Source: Pseudobdellovibrionaceae bacterium (GTDB lineage Bacteria; Bdellovibrionota; Bdellovibrionia; Bdellovibrionales; Bdellovibrionaceae). From it: DNA of 64,000 nt. The stretch is taken from contig JAHBUV010000001.1 in the NCBI GenBank assembly GCA_019637915.1, positions 1,644,565 to 1,708,564 on the forward strand, written 5' to 3'. A program made the position numbers and the translations under genes. The notes under the pieces are model-generated. The model had not been told where the DNA came from. It did not search any database and was given only the letters and a program-made list of their open reading frames with translations. This document shows, in pieces, positions 49,062 to 58,827 of this stretch (position 1 is its first letter; every line of letters starts with the position of its first letter).

Positions 49062-50468
49062 ATGGCAAAACGGATGGCTTTTTTCCTTCTCTTCCTCGTG
49101 GCGGCCTTCGCCGCTTCTTTCGCCGCGCCCACGACCGCCCAGGCGCAGAACTCGCCTTTGCTCATCAAACTCGGCGAAGCCCGCGCCAAGAAAAGCCTGA
49201 TCGCTTTCCCGCCCCTGCAGTTCCTGGGCACTCCGGGAGCCGGCTCCAATTACCAGGCCGTGGGCACCGAGCTGTTCAACGTCATCATGAACGATCTCAG
49301 CGTCTCGAGCTATTTCCAGTTCCTGCCGCAGTCGGCTTTTCTCGAGGACACCGCCAAGACGGGGCTGCGTCCGGCGCCCGCCGACCCGAAAGGTTTCAGC
49401 TTCCAAAGCTGGTCGCAGATCGGCGCGGACTTCCTGATCCGCGGCGCTTTTTCAGTGGCGGGCAAGGACGTGGAGCTCGAGATCTATCTGTACCACGTTC
49501 CGAAAGCGAATCTCGTCTTCGGGAAGAAGTACAAGGGCACGACGAACACCATCCGTCAGATCGCCCACACTTTCTCCAATGACGTCCTGGAACAGCTCAC
49601 CGGCGAAAAAGGCCCTTTCCTGTCAAGGCTCGTCGTCGCCAGCGACCGCGGCGGCGGCCAGTGGCGCGAGATCTACACCATGGATTGGGATGCCGCGAAT
49701 CCGGAACGGATCTCCAGCCACAAATCCATCGCCATGTCGCCGGCCTGGTCGTGGGACGGCAAAAAGATCGCCTACACCGCGGCCGTGCAACGTCGGCGCG
49801 GCGCCCCCCGCAACCACGACATGTTCCTTTATGACGTGGCGTCGGGAAAACGCTCGCTGCTGTCTTTCCGCCAGGGCATGAACTCGGGGGCCAGCTTCGA
49901 TCCCGATGGCAAGTCGATGTACCTGACCGTGTCCCAGGGCAATTCGCCGGACATCTACAAGATGTCGCTGAACGGGGATCTGGAGCTGCGCATGACCAAG
50001 GGACCGAACGGCGCCATGAACGTCGAACCCAACGTCAGCCGCGACGGCAGCAAAATCGCCTTCTCCTCGGACCGCAGCGGCCGCACCATGATCTTCTCGA
50101 TGAATGCGAGCGGCGGCGACGTGAAACGCCTGACCCAGGCCGGTCAGTTCAACGCCTCCCCGAGCTGGTCGCCTGACGGCAAGAAGATCGCCTTCGCCGG
50201 TTTCGAGAGCAATCACTTCGACATCTTCGTGATGAACGCCGACGGCACGGGAATGATCCGCCTGACGAAGGCGACCAAACCCAACGGCCGCGAAGCCAAC
50301 AACGAAGACCCGAGCTTTTCGCCCGACGGCCGCTTCGTCATGTACACGTCCGACCGCACCGGGAAGAATCAGATTTACATCTCGACGGTGGACGGCTCCG
50401 AAGAACGTCGCGTGACCAACGACAACTTCAACTACTACAAAGCCCGCTGGTCCCCGAATCTTGACTGA
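49062..50468 (+). CDS. tolB: Tol-Pal system periplasmic beta-propeller TolB
   Basis: A 468-residue periplasmic protein. The signal peptide ends near residue 28 (cleavage after AQA). The N-terminal domain is followed by a six-bladed WD40-like (PD40) propeller with repeated [35 protein letters not shown] and [15 protein letters not shown] motifs. TolB links TolA and Pal. An ATG at 49062 with AGGTGA upstream is chosen over the GTG six bases earlier. Its stop overlaps glnE by 8 bp. No pal gene follows, which is unusual. Confidence 0.95.
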   Translation: MAKRMAFFLLFLVAAFAASFAAPTTAQAQNSPLLIKLGEARAKKSLIAFPPLQFLGTPGAGSNYQAVGTELFNVIMNDLSVSSYFQFLPQSAFLEDTAKTGLRPAPADPKGFSFQSWSQIGADFLIRGAFSVAGKDVELEIYLYHVPKANLVFGKKYKGTTNTIRQIAHTFSNDVLEQLTGEKGPFLSRLVVASDRGGGQWREIYTMDWDAANPERISSHKSIAMSPAWSWDGKKIAYTAAVQRRRGAPRNHDMFLYDVASGKRSLLSFRQGMNSGASFDPDGKSMYLTVSQGNSPDIYKMSLNGDLELRMTKGPNGAMNVEPNVSRDGSKIAFSSDRSGRTMIFSMNASGGDVKRLTQAGQFNASPSWSPDGKKIAFAGFESNHFDIFVMNADGTGMIRLTKATKPNGREANNEDPSFSPDGRFVMYTSDRTGKNQIYISTVDGSEERRVTNDNFNYYKARWSPNLD

Positions 50469-52848
50469 TCCGCGAGCGCCCTTCACGACGGCCGATCTCG
50501 AAAAGGCGGACAGCCTTTCGGGAGCCGTCCGGCGCTACCGCTCTTTTTCCCCGGAACAAACCGGTTCGGACCTTGCCCCGCGGCTGCGCCAGGAGCGCCG
50601 CCGCGCCTGGCTCGAGGCGGCCGTGCCCGCCCTGACCGGATCGCGCCCGGCCGAAGACATCTGCCGGCTTTGGAGCGAAGAGGCCGACCGGCTCTTGCGG
50701 GAGGCTTTTCAGGAATGCTTTCAAGGCGACATCGCGCTTTTCGCGCTCGGCAAACTCGGTTCGCGCGAACTGAACCTCAGCTCCGACGTCGATCTTTTGC
50801 TGGTCGCCCGCCACGACGATCCCGCGCACCTGAACTCCATGAGGCGTTTCCAGAAACTGCTCGGCGAGGGCACCCGCGAAGGCTTCGTGTTCCGCGTCGA
50901 TTTCGACCTGCGGCCCGGCGGCCGCCACGGACCCTTGATCCCGACGGTGGATCATTTCATCGATTACTACGGCAACTACGGCGAAACCTGGGAGCGCATG
51001 GCTTTCGTGCGCCTGCGCGACATCGCGGGCGCCGCGGACGTGATCCGCGAGGTGCGCGAATTCGCCGAGCGCTTTTCCTTCCGCAAGCACCTGGATTTCA
51101 CTTTGCTCGAAGAGCTGAAATCCCTGCGCGCGAAAATCCACGCCGAGCATTGGAAGCGCGCCCAGGGCGGGCGGATCGACTTGAAACTCGGCATCGGCGG
51201 CATTCGCGACGTGGAGCTTTTTTTCCACGCCCTGCAGGTGATCCACGGCGGGAAGAACCGCGCCTTGCGGGTGAAGGGCACCGGCGAGGCCGCCCGTCTT
51301 TTATCCGCCCAGCAACTCCTGCCGGCGGCGGACGCGGATTTCCTGCTCGAGCATTACTGGCGCCTGCGCGCCCTTGAGAATTTCGTGCAGGCCCTGGAGG
51401 ATCAACAAACCCACCTCTTGAATCCCGCCCAGGCGCTGCCGGAATTCCTGCGAGACCAGGCGCGGGATCTGCCGGCGCGCATGGAAAAAGCCAGCCGCAT
51501 CGTCGCGACCCTGCTCGGCGAGCCCCCGCCCGTCTCCCGGGACGAGGACGTCATGGCGGCCTTCGGCGACGAGGAATTGAAATCCGCCGTGGAGGGGATC
51601 CTGCGCATCCCCCTGCTGTCACGGCATCGCGAGCGCGACGAGCACACGCGCCGGGCGCTCCTGAAGCGCTTCTTCGAGCTGATCGACGAGCAAAAAGCCA
51701 ACCGCCGCATGGCGGTCGAGCAGCTCCAGGACTTCCTCAAATCCACCCGCGCCAAAGGCAGCTTCTTCACCCTGCTCCTCCGGGAGGAAAAGCTGCTGCG
51801 CGAACTCTCCTGGCTCTTCGGGCACTCCCGCTACCTGGGCGGCATCCTGTGTTTTCGCCCGGAGCTTCTGGATTCCTTCATTTACCGCGCCCAGGATCTC
51901 AGCACCCCGGACACCGAGGCCCTGCTCGAATCCCTGGCGGAAAAACGCCTGCTCGGGGAGATCATCGAGGGCAGCCGTTTCCTCCGCGATCCGGACCTGG
52001 AAAAGGCCAACCGCCATCTGACCCTGGCGGCCGACGAGATCGTCACGACGCTCGCCGATCATTTGCGCCGGGAAATCCCCAATGACGTGCACATTCTCGC
52101 CCTCGGCAAATGGGGCGGGCGCGAGATGGGGTTCCGCTCGGACCTCGATCTGATTTTCGTGACCGCGTCGGTCCCGCGCGAAAACGATTTGAAATTCGCC
52201 AAACGGCTGTTCTCGCGCCTGACGGAAACCCATCGCGCGGGCCGCATCTACCCCGTCGACCTGCGCCTGCGCCCTTCCGGCAAGGCCGGTCCCCTGGTCA
52301 TCGCTTGGGAGGAGTTGCAAACCTACCTGCGGGATCAGGCGGCCCCTTGGGAAAGGCAGGCCTACCTGCGGGCCCGCTGGCTCGTGCCCCATCTTCCCTC
52401 CCCGCTGCCGCTGCTGGCGGAAAAGGCTTTCAGTCTCGAGGACCTCCGAGAACTCAACCGGATCCGGCAAGAACTCCTGCCCAATGACGATCGTTTGGAC
52501 CTGAAACAGTCCGCCGGTGGTTTGATCGACATTGAACTGAGCGTTCAAACTTTGGCTTTGCAGGCCCGTCTGATCCCCGAATCAGGGAACACCCTCCACC
52601 TTCTGCAGGAGTTGGGTCTTTCGGAACTGCGTGAGGCATATTATTCATTGCGTCAAATCGAGCAATGGGCGCAATTGATCAGCACGCAATCCGTCACGCG
52701 AGTTGACCAAAATAGTGAGTTGATCCAGGAACTTGCCGCACTGCTTAATATTCCTTCAGCGAATGCGCTGCAGGATCATTTGCGAGCTCTTCTTCGGCGC
52801 AGTGAAGCTCTTCTCGAGCGTCTTGACCCCCGTCGGGGGGCAGGATAG
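50461..52848 (+). CDS. glnE: Glutamine synthetase adenylyltransferase/adenylyl-removing enzyme GlnE
   Basis: A 795-residue bifunctional regulator of glutamine synthetase. Two nucleotidyltransferase centres are intact: [20 protein letters not shown] (about residues 96-115) and [22 protein letters not shown] (about 545-565), each with the GS/GG-x10-D-x-D pattern. It is ~150 residues shorter than the E. coli enzyme (946), with the shortage mostly at the N-terminus. The TTG start at 50461 overlaps the tolB stop by 8 bp; no better upstream start exists because TolB occupies that frame space. Lying behind tolB is unusual. The last ~100 codons are less GC-rich than the rest. Confidence 0.92.
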   Translation: MTDPRAPFTTADLEKADSLSGAVRRYRSFSPEQTGSDLAPRLRQERRRAWLEAAVPALTGSRPAEDICRLWSEEADRLLREAFQECFQGDIALFALGKLGSRELNLSSDVDLLLVARHDDPAHLNSMRRFQKLLGEGTREGFVFRVDFDLRPGGRHGPLIPTVDHFIDYYGNYGETWERMAFVRLRDIAGAADVIREVREFAERFSFRKHLDFTLLEELKSLRAKIHAEHWKRAQGGRIDLKLGIGGIRDVELFFHALQVIHGGKNRALRVKGTGEAARLLSAQQLLPAADADFLLEHYWRLRALENFVQALEDQQTHLLNPAQALPEFLRDQARDLPARMEKASRIVATLLGEPPPVSRDEDVMAAFGDEELKSAVEGILRIPLLSRHRERDEHTRRALLKRFFELIDEQKANRRMAVEQLQDFLKSTRAKGSFFTLLLREEKLLRELSWLFGHSRYLGGILCFRPELLDSFIYRAQDLSTPDTEALLESLAEKRLLGEIIEGSRFLRDPDLEKANRHLTLAADEIVTTLADHLRREIPNDVHILALGKWGGREMGFRSDLDLIFVTASVPRENDLKFAKRLFSRLTETHRAGRIYPVDLRLRPSGKAGPLVIAWEELQTYLRDQAAPWERQAYLRARWLVPHLPSPLPLLAEKAFSLEDLRELNRIRQELLPNDDRLDLKQSAGGLIDIELSVQTLALQARLIPESGNTLHLLQELGLSELREAYYSLRQIEQWAQLISTQSVTRVDQNSELIQELAALLNIPSANALQDHLRALLRRSEALLERLDPRRGAG

Positions 52849-52872
52849 TCCAGGAACGTTGCTCGAGGTGAA

Positions 52873-53547
52873 ATGATGCAATTAGCAAAGAAGACCCCCC
52901 TCCAAAAGATCTTCTGGATCTACTTCGTGGCCTTCGTTCTCGTCGCCCTTGGCTTCAATGCCGAAGCCAAGGACGCCCCGAAAAAAGCCACGGAGACCAA
53001 AGCGGAAAAGAAAAAAGACAAGTCAAAGAAGGGACAACCGATGTTCGCCACGTTCGAAACCAATCAAGGCACGTTCAAAATCAAACTCTTCGCCAAAGAA
53101 GCCCCGAAAACCGTCGAGAACTTCGTCGGCCTCGCCGAAGGCACCAAAGAGTGGACGGACCCGAAGAGCGGCGAAAAAGTGAAAAAGCCCTTCTATGACG
53201 GCCTCAAATTCCATCGCGTGATTGACGGCTTCATGATCCAAGGTGGCGACCCGCTGGGCAACGGCACGGGTGGCCCCGGCTTCCGCTTCGAGGACGAATT
53301 CGGCGCGGGCCTCAAACACAGCAAACCCGGCATGCTGTCCATGGCGAACGCCGGCCCGAACACCAACGGCAGCCAGTTCTTCGTGACCGTGGCCCCGACC
53401 CCGTGGCTCGACAACCGCCACGCCATCTTCGGTGAAGTCATTGAAGGCATGGACGTCGTGAACAAGATTTCCAAAGCCAAAACCCTTCCGGGCGACAAAC
53501 CCGCCGAAGACATCGTGATCAAAAAACTCACCATCATCCGCGACTGA
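52873..53547 (+). CDS. Periplasmic cyclophilin-type peptidyl-prolyl isomerase
   Basis: A 224-residue cyclophilin with an N-terminal membrane anchor or signal (about residues 12-30, IFWIYFVAFVLVALGFNAEA) and a Lys-rich linker (KKATETKAEKKKDKSKKGQ). The catalytic domain has FYDGLKFHRVIDGFMIQGGDP (active-site Arg) and MANAGPNTNGSQFFVTVA plus TPWLDNRHAIFGEV. Two adjacent ATGs (52873, 52876) follow GAGGTG. A periplasmic foldase role is inferred. Monocistronic by position, ending before a hairpin terminator. Confidence 0.92.
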   Translation: MMQLAKKTPLQKIFWIYFVAFVLVALGFNAEAKDAPKKATETKAEKKKDKSKKGQPMFATFETNQGTFKIKLFAKEAPKTVENFVGLAEGTKEWTDPKSGEKVKKPFYDGLKFHRVIDGFMIQGGDPLGNGTGGPGFRFEDEFGAGLKHSKPGMLSMANAGPNTNGSQFFVTVAPTPWLDNRHAIFGEVIEGMDVVNKISKAKTLPGDKPAEDIVIKKLTIIRD

Positions 53548-53563
53548 TTTCCCTCGAGAGCTG

Positions 53564-53606
53564 TGGTGGTTTCGCGACGACGCGAACCACCATGACACCA
53601 GTTTTT
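53564..53606 (+). terminator. Terminator after the cyclophilin gene
   Basis: A 12-13 bp stem (53564-53576 with 53581-53592, one bulged base) with a 4-nt loop (ACGA), followed after some 9 nt by TTTTT at 53602-53606. Located 16 bp past the stop codon. Confidence 0.6.
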
Positions 53607-53669
53607 GTTGGCACAGATTTTTCAGTCTAGGGTCTCTTGTGTGCAACCAACAACCACAAGGAGACCATC

Positions 53670-54077
53670 ATGAAGTTCCTGACCCACGCTCTCGCCATCG
53701 GCCTCATTTCCCTTTCCGGAGCTTTCGCTTCGGCGCAAGACAACCTCTCGACGCCCGTCGATCAGGATGCTTACGCCCAACAACAAGATGAACTCGCAGT
53801 CCAAAACGAACAGGGCTTTGAAGTGGAAGACACGGCCCGCTGGGGACGTCCTGGATACCCGGGCTACGGCCGCGGATACCCGCGCTATCCTGGATACCCG
53901 CGCAACCCGGGCTATGGCTATCCTGGCTACCCGGGCCGTGGCGCCCCGAATGACTGCCGCTGGAATCCCACGGGTTCGAGCTTCTGCCGTTCGCGCAACT
54001 TCTGCCTGACTGATCGCTTTCACCCGAAATGCCAAAGCTACTGCTCGGCCGTGCCGGGCGACAGCATCTGCTGGTAA
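53670..54077 (+). CDS. Secreted Gly-Tyr-Pro-rich, cysteine-rich small protein
   Basis: A 135-residue secreted protein of unknown function. The signal peptide ends at about residue 23 (FASAQ). After an acidic, Gln-rich segment, residues ~60-90 form a low-complexity Gly-Tyr-Pro repeat region (GYPGYGRGYPRYPGYPRNPG). The C-terminal ~40 residues have six cysteines (DCRWN, SFCRS, FCLTD, KCQS, YCSA, SICW), suggesting a disulfide-knotted module. The ATG at 53670 has AAGGAG upstream. It is flanked by two strong hairpins, so it is a separate transcript. Repeat type and Cys module suggest an extracellular or cell-surface adhesion or matrix protein; this is inference. Confidence 0.85.
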   Translation: MKFLTHALAIGLISLSGAFASAQDNLSTPVDQDAYAQQQDELAVQNEQGFEVEDTARWGRPGYPGYGRGYPRYPGYPRNPGYGYPGYPGRGAPNDCRWNPTGSSFCRSRNFCLTDRFHPKCQSYCSAVPGDSICW

Positions 54078-54085
54078 GTGAAGCC

Positions 54086-54120
54086 TCGAGGTGGTGTCAG
54101 ATTTTTTGACACCACCTTGA
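54086..54120 (+). terminator. Long stem-loop after the Gly-Tyr-Pro-rich gene
   Basis: A 14-bp stem (54086-54099 with 54107-54120, one G-U pair) with a 7-nt loop (GATTTTT). No T-run follows, so it may be a factor-dependent terminator, an mRNA-stability hairpin or an operator. Located 9 bp past the stop. Confidence 0.5.
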
Positions 54121-54218
54121 CTCGTTTGGTTCCTGTCTCATTTTGAGACGTCTTTTTTGCCCCCATCTCCCCGCCAATTCGTTCCCATCGGGCATCCCCC
54201 TTGCTCTTTGCGGAAGGC

Positions 54219-57209
54219 ATGAACAAGCTTCGCTCGTGCTTTCTCATTCTTTGCGGCTTCCTCGTGGCCTGGACCCCGTTCGGCTCGACCTACGCGCAAG
54301 TGGCCCCGATGGTGCCCTTGAACAACGAGCAGATGGCCATGAATTTCCAGCACGGGCCCTCCTCGATTCTCGTCACGGCCCGCGATCAGAACCTGCAAGA
54401 GCGCCGCTTGGAAATCCCCTACACGCCGAAAGAAGAGCTGAAAAAACACTCCCCGAGCGCCCTTAAAAAATACCTGCTGCAACCGGCCCTGCACACCACC
54501 ATGCGCTTCCCTTTGGAATCGACGATGTTCTTCACCGCCATCGGCGCCGTGACCCTGTTCCAGCTGACCACGGATTATTCCGGCAACCCCATGCGCATGG
54601 CCCAACACATCGAGCACTCGGTCTCCCCGCTCGGCATGTTCTCGTTCCTGATGTTCATGCAGGCGAACAACATCACCAGCAACGCCCTGGGGTCCGTGGT
54701 CAAGAACCCGCATTTCCACAAGTTCATCCCTTACCTCGGCATGACCGCCGGTTTCTTCGTGCAGTCGACGGTCTCAACCCTCGCCGCCGACCCCAACGTC
54801 AAAGCCTGCGTCGCCGGCATGCTGGGAAAAACCAAAAAAGCGTCCGAGGAAGAGAGCGTCGCCAAAGACCCTTGCGAAGCGGCCTTCAATTGGTACGTGA
54901 TCAAAAACCACATTTACACCCTCGCGCCGGGCCTGGTTTCCATGCTGGCCTCGACGGCCCTGGCCGGCGCGATCGGCATCGCCGCCCATCAGGCTTTCCG
55001 TGTCACGGGCTACCAATTCCTTCTTTATCTCGTGCCCGGTGGCGGCATGATGCTCACCGGCGGCCGGTTGATGATCGCCTCCATGGTGAACATGGGCCTG
55101 TTCTATTACATTGATGTCGGCTTCCTGAACCGCCTGATGATGTCGGGCTGGAAGAACCTCGTCGACGGACGGCGCCTGCTTTCCTACGAGCAGGAGATCA
55201 CCGGCATGATCGCCCGTAAAAAGGCCACGGCGTGGGCGGATGTCCCGCAGCCGAAAGCCGCCCAGTGCGAGGTGTTCGGTGGAAAACATTGCGAGCGCGA
55301 TCTGTCCGTCGCCCTCAAGGAATTCCACGAGCAGATGGCCAACTGGCGCATGGCCAACCTGATGCCCGTGTACGAAGCCCATCAAGGTTGGCAGGACCTC
55401 GTGGCGAAGGTGGGCGGACAGTACCAGGTCGCCTACGAATTCTACCGCGACTTCATCGAAGAGGCGCGCAACTCCAAATGGAGGATCCGCGCCCCTTACC
55501 GCCTCGACATGGCGGACCCGCTGTACGGCGTGCACGCCGTGAGCCCGAAGCGCATCACGCCCCTGACCTCCTCCTACCTGTACGGCTCCCCCCACATCGT
55601 GACGACCTTGTCCTCGAATTTCGCCCGCCATCTCGGCCAAAAACTCCAGAAGTCCCTGGACGCGGGCAAAGAGTGGACGAACCTGAACCCCTATGAAAAA
55701 GGCGTCGTCACGGACATCATCTCCAAATTGCAATCGGAAGACGTGAACGTGCAGGGGCAGGCGATTCAAATCATGAATCGCGAGATCAATCTTGGCCGCG
55801 GCCAAGGCGTCGGCTCCGTCGCCTTCATCACGTCCCTGGACCGGATCCGCTCGCAGCTCGGCCCCGATCCCCAGGCTTTGACGGCTCCCGGGTTGGGATT
55901 CCTGAGACGCTTCGAAAATCACTCCGACAGCGCCAAGAACCTGAAGAGCGTCAACTACACCGGCACGGGTCTTTACACCAAAAACATCACGGATCAGCTG
56001 GTCCTTCAGATGCTCTGCGGACCCGACGTGGACCGCGGTGAGGAACTGCTGAAAGGTTTCCGCGGTTTCAACGTCGATTTCACGCCGCCGAGAATCACCG
56101 ATTGGAAGGCCAAAGGGCTCGACATCTGCACCCGCGCCGCGGGCAAGAACATCGCCCGTTTGCTCTACGAAACGCCGGTCACCGACGGCAAGAACAACTA
56201 CGCGAGTTATCTGGACGCCCTGAAACAAAACATCCGCCCGCAGATCCTCGGCGACGAAAACGAAGAGTCCGCCTCGTTCCTGAACTGGTGGGAAAGCGTC
56301 ACCGGCGAGCGCATGAAAAAGACCTATGAATCCCTGGCCGAGAAGTACGACGGCATCATCATCCAATTGGTGAGGACCCTGCGGCAACAGGAGGATTCCT
56401 CCATCAACATGGGCCCTCTCGCCAACGGCACCATCGAATCCGCCCGTCAGCAGGTGCGGCTGGACCTGCTGATCCTCGGGGAAATGCTGAAAGACCTCTA
56501 CGAGGACCAGAACAAACAGGCCCTGCCCGCGACCCTGTTCAATTCGAACCCGGAACCGGTCCCGGCCCTCAGCGCGTTGAAGAAATCCGGCCAGGCCCGT
56601 TTCGAGCGCCCGCAGATCCTCTCGATGCTGAGATACGGCGGCTTGCCCGCCAACGAGACGCCCGAGGCCAACACGCCCATCCGCCGCAGCATCCTCGAAT
56701 GGGATCGCCTGGCGGCGGCGACCCCTCTCGGTGAAGGCGACCAAACCGGCGGCAAGGCGCCTCGCGGTCACGCCCTGCAGCTGCAAAAAGAAGTCGAGTT
56801 CGAATTCGAAAAACTCATGTACCTGGTTTCGCAGATCCAGATCGTGACGGTCGACGGCCGCAAACGCATCCAGAGCCCCCTGAAGAACAAGGACTACGAG
56901 GAGCAGAGCAAGCTCGCGACGGAAAAAGCGCAAAGTTTCGCCGCGCTTCTCCTCCCCGAGGAAGGGAAAGCCGGGAGCCTGCTCAAACCCTTGAGCCGTG
57001 AAAAGCGCGAGCTGGTGCAAAACATCATCGAATCCCTGAACGCCGTGGCCCAGGAACTGTCTCTTTACGGGACGATGGCGAACGCGGTCAGCTGGGACAA
57101 GATCCGCGATCTGGACAACGCCTCGGAACAACAGCAGAAGTTCCTCGAGAGCCAAAATCGCAAAATGAAACAGATGGGCGCGGGCTCGGCCCGCCCCAGT
57201 GGCATGTAA
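54219..57209 (+). CDS. Large exported/membrane protein of unknown function (996 aa)
   Basis: A 996-residue protein I do not recognise. A signal peptide or first membrane segment (1-26) is followed by about five hydrophobic segments between residues ~95 and 300 (MFFTAIGAVTLFQLTTDY; LGMFSFLMFMQANN; FIPYLGMTAGFFVQ; LAPGLVSMLASTALAGAIGI; FLLYLVPGGGMMLTG). The remaining ~690 residues are soluble and largely helical, with no visible catalytic motif, and one long charged helix near the C-terminus. The ATG at 54219 has GGAAGG upstream. It is followed by a smaller exported helical protein. Large orphans of this layout are typical of Bdellovibrio-like genomes. Confidence 0.82.
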   Translation: MNKLRSCFLILCGFLVAWTPFGSTYAQVAPMVPLNNEQMAMNFQHGPSSILVTARDQNLQERRLEIPYTPKEELKKHSPSALKKYLLQPALHTTMRFPLESTMFFTAIGAVTLFQLTTDYSGNPMRMAQHIEHSVSPLGMFSFLMFMQANNITSNALGSVVKNPHFHKFIPYLGMTAGFFVQSTVSTLAADPNVKACVAGMLGKTKKASEEESVAKDPCEAAFNWYVIKNHIYTLAPGLVSMLASTALAGAIGIAAHQAFRVTGYQFLLYLVPGGGMMLTGGRLMIASMVNMGLFYYIDVGFLNRLMMSGWKNLVDGRRLLSYEQEITGMIARKKATAWADVPQPKAAQCEVFGGKHCERDLSVALKEFHEQMANWRMANLMPVYEAHQGWQDLVAKVGGQYQVAYEFYRDFIEEARNSKWRIRAPYRLDMADPLYGVHAVSPKRITPLTSSYLYGSPHIVTTLSSNFARHLGQKLQKSLDAGKEWTNLNPYEKGVVTDIISKLQSEDVNVQGQAIQIMNREINLGRGQGVGSVAFITSLDRIRSQLGPDPQALTAPGLGFLRRFENHSDSAKNLKSVNYTGTGLYTKNITDQLVLQMLCGPDVDRGEELLKGFRGFNVDFTPPRITDWKAKGLDICTRAAGKNIARLLYETPVTDGKNNYASYLDALKQNIRPQILGDENEESASFLNWWESVTGERMKKTYESLAEKYDGIIIQLVRTLRQQEDSSINMGPLANGTIESARQQVRLDLLILGEMLKDLYEDQNKQALPATLFNSNPEPVPALSALKKSGQARFERPQILSMLRYGGLPANETPEANTPIRRSILEWDRLAAATPLGEGDQTGGKAPRGHALQLQKEVEFEFEKLMYLVSQIQIVTVDGRKRIQSPLKNKDYEEQSKLATEKAQSFAALLLPEEGKAGSLLKPLSREKRELVQNIIESLNAVAQELSLYGTMANAVSWDKIRDLDNASEQQQKFLESQNRKMKQMGAGSARPSGM

Positions 57210-57249
57210 TTTGGATGATTCAAAGATGAAGGATTTAAACCCGAGCAGA

Positions 57250-57282
57250 GGCGTTTTGAGCTCAAAAGGGACGAAAAACGCC
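57250..57282 (+). promoter_or_regulatory. Overlapping inverted repeats upstream of the helical exported gene
   Basis: A perfect 14-bp palindrome (TTTTGAGCTCAAAA, 57254-57267) overlaps a second inverted repeat (GGCGTTTT 57250-57257 with AAAACGCC 57275-57282). The two can form alternative, mutually exclusive hairpins or serve as an operator. No known regulator site was recognised. Confidence 0.4.
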
Positions 57283-57320
57283 ACCGCTTGAAAATTTTGT
57301 AAGCAATCAAAGGAGAGAAA

Positions 57321-58025
57321 ATGAAAAAGCAGTTCATCGCCGGCATGTTGATGATTTCCATGACCGCCCCGGCCTTCGGCGCCGGCATGAAAGGGATGCC
57401 CGAGTACATCAAGACCGTGAAAGAGCACGTCTTGGGTAAAGACGCCGCCGGCAAAGCCCGCACCAACGCGGCCGGCCTCGCCCAGCAAGCCCACACCATC
57501 GCCAACGACAAGATCATCAAGAACTTCGATCTCTCCTCCGGTGAAGCCCGCGGCATCCGCGACAGCCTCACGGTGAGCGCCAAAAACAGCAAAGAGCAGG
57601 TTGAAGCCCGCCTGGAAAACCTGGCCTCCCTGCTGGCCGCCCGCAATCTGGCGAAAGACCGTCTGAGCGTCCAGGCTGAAAAAGAGGAAGCTCAGTCCGT
57701 CCTGGAAGCCACCAACGCCATGGTCCGCATCATGGCCCTGTCCTCGCTGAAGCGCCAGGTGGCCGTGAAAAACAACCTGACCAAAGCCGAAAGCGACGTC
57801 GCCGCCGAAGCCCTGGACAAGTACGAAGCCCTGGGTGAAGCCGTCGTTTCGATGAACAAGGCCGAGCGCGACATGTACACCAAAGTCGCCCTCAAGACGG
57901 ACGAGCTGGTTCAATCCGGCAAGTTCTCCCCGGAAGAGGCCCTGGTCGAATCGATCATGGTCGCCAAGGGCGTCGACAAAGCCAAAGCCCTCGAGATCGT
58001 CAAGAAACTCAAAGAGTGCGTCTGA
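57321..58025 (+). CDS. Exported helical protein of unknown function
   Basis: A 234-residue exported protein. The signal peptide ends at about residue 20 (PAFGA). The mature part is almost wholly alpha-helical and charged, with Ala/Lys/Glu-rich helices (SKEQVEARLENLASLLAARNLAKDRL, AESDVAAEALDKYEALGEAVVSMNKAERD) and one cysteine just before the stop. No family was recognised. A strong AAGGAG precedes the ATG at 57321. It ends before a bidirectional terminator shared with motB. Gene position suggests it works with the upstream 996-residue membrane protein, but it has its own upstream region with palindromes. Confidence 0.8.
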   Translation: MKKQFIAGMLMISMTAPAFGAGMKGMPEYIKTVKEHVLGKDAAGKARTNAAGLAQQAHTIANDKIIKNFDLSSGEARGIRDSLTVSAKNSKEQVEARLENLASLLAARNLAKDRLSVQAEKEEAQSVLEATNAMVRIMALSSLKRQVAVKNNLTKAESDVAAEALDKYEALGEAVVSMNKAERDMYTKVALKTDELVQSGKFSPEEALVESIMVAKGVDKAKALEIVKKLKECV

Positions 58026-58050
58026 TTCCGGATTGAAACGGATACCGCCG

Positions 58051-58082
58051 AAAACCCCGTCACGACGACGGGGTTTTTTTTA
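58051..58082 (+). terminator. Bidirectional terminator between the helical exported gene and motB
   Basis: An 11-bp perfect stem (58051-58061 with 58067-58077) with a 5-nt loop and a T-run of nine (58074-58082) on the plus strand; the minus side has only four T. It overlaps the motB stop region. Confidence 0.85.
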
Positions 58083-58826
58083 TTCCTCCTGATCCGTGGT
58101 GATCAGGATGTCGATGCGCCGGTTCTTGGCGCGATGCTCTTCGGTGTCGTTGGGCGCGACGGGTTGCTGATCGCCGAACGACATCGCCGCCATCCGCCGC
58201 GGCGAAATGCCGTGGTACTTCACCAGGTAGCGCAGCACGCTCGTGGCGCGCAGGCCCGCCAGCTCCCAGTTGCTGGGATACTCCGTCGTGTCGACGGGCT
58301 GGTTGTCGGTGTGGGCTTCCACGACGAGGCGGCGATTCGAGGTTTGCAGGACGCCCGCGACTTTGTCCAGGGTCTCAAGACCGCTTTTCAGGAGCTTCGT
58401 CGAACCGGCCGGGAAAAACGCCGACGAGGCGAGTGAAATCCGCGCGCCCATGGGGTCGCTTCTCACTTCCAGGACGTATTTCTCCTGCTCTTCCTTCGTC
58501 ATCGTCTGCTTGAGTTTGCGTTCGACGAAGTCCCGCACCTCCGCGGGTCCCCCGCGGCGCGGGAAACGGTCGAGGGGGTTCAAAAGGTCCGCGACGATGC
58601 CGTCCGCCCCTTCACCGGGCCCCTGCTGGCCACCGCCCACGACGGCGAGCTTCATCTCGGCGCGGACGGATTCCTCGAATTCCTTCTGTTTCTCCACGTT
58701 GCTCGTGGAGGTCGCGTACAACACGACGAAAAAGGCGAACAACAGCGTGATGAAATCGGCGTAAGAGACCAACCAGCGTTCGTGGTTTTCATGCTCTTCA
58801 TGCTTCTTTTTTTTGGCAGCTCCCAT
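58080..58826 (-). CDS. motB: Flagellar motor protein MotB
   Basis: A 248-residue stator protein. The membrane segment follows WLVSYADFITLLFAFFVVLYATS with the proton-binding Asp D24. The C-terminal OmpA-like peptidoglycan-binding domain has VEAHTDNQPV and SNWELAGLRATSVLRYLV. With MotA it makes the proton-driven flagellar stator. The gene starts 1 bp after the motA stop. No other flagellar genes are in the window. Confidence 0.95.
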   Translation of the reverse strand: MGAAKKKKHEEHENHERWLVSYADFITLLFAFFVVLYATSTSNVEKQKEFEESVRAEMKLAVVGGGQQGPGEGADGIVADLLNPLDRFPRRGGPAEVRDFVERKLKQTMTKEEQEKYVLEVRSDPMGARISLASSAFFPAGSTKLLKSGLETLDKVAGVLQTSNRRLVVEAHTDNQPVDTTEYPSNWELAGLRATSVLRYLVKYHGISPRRMAAMSFGDQQPVAPNDTEEHRAKNRRIDILITTDQEE

Positions 58827-58827
58827 A

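Noticed and set aside
54774-57914. 1046-codon open frame on the minus strand across the large orphan and its neighbour
   Set aside because: It crosses two plus-strand genes with proper starts and signal peptides; its translation is His/Val/Gln rich with no fold-like pattern.
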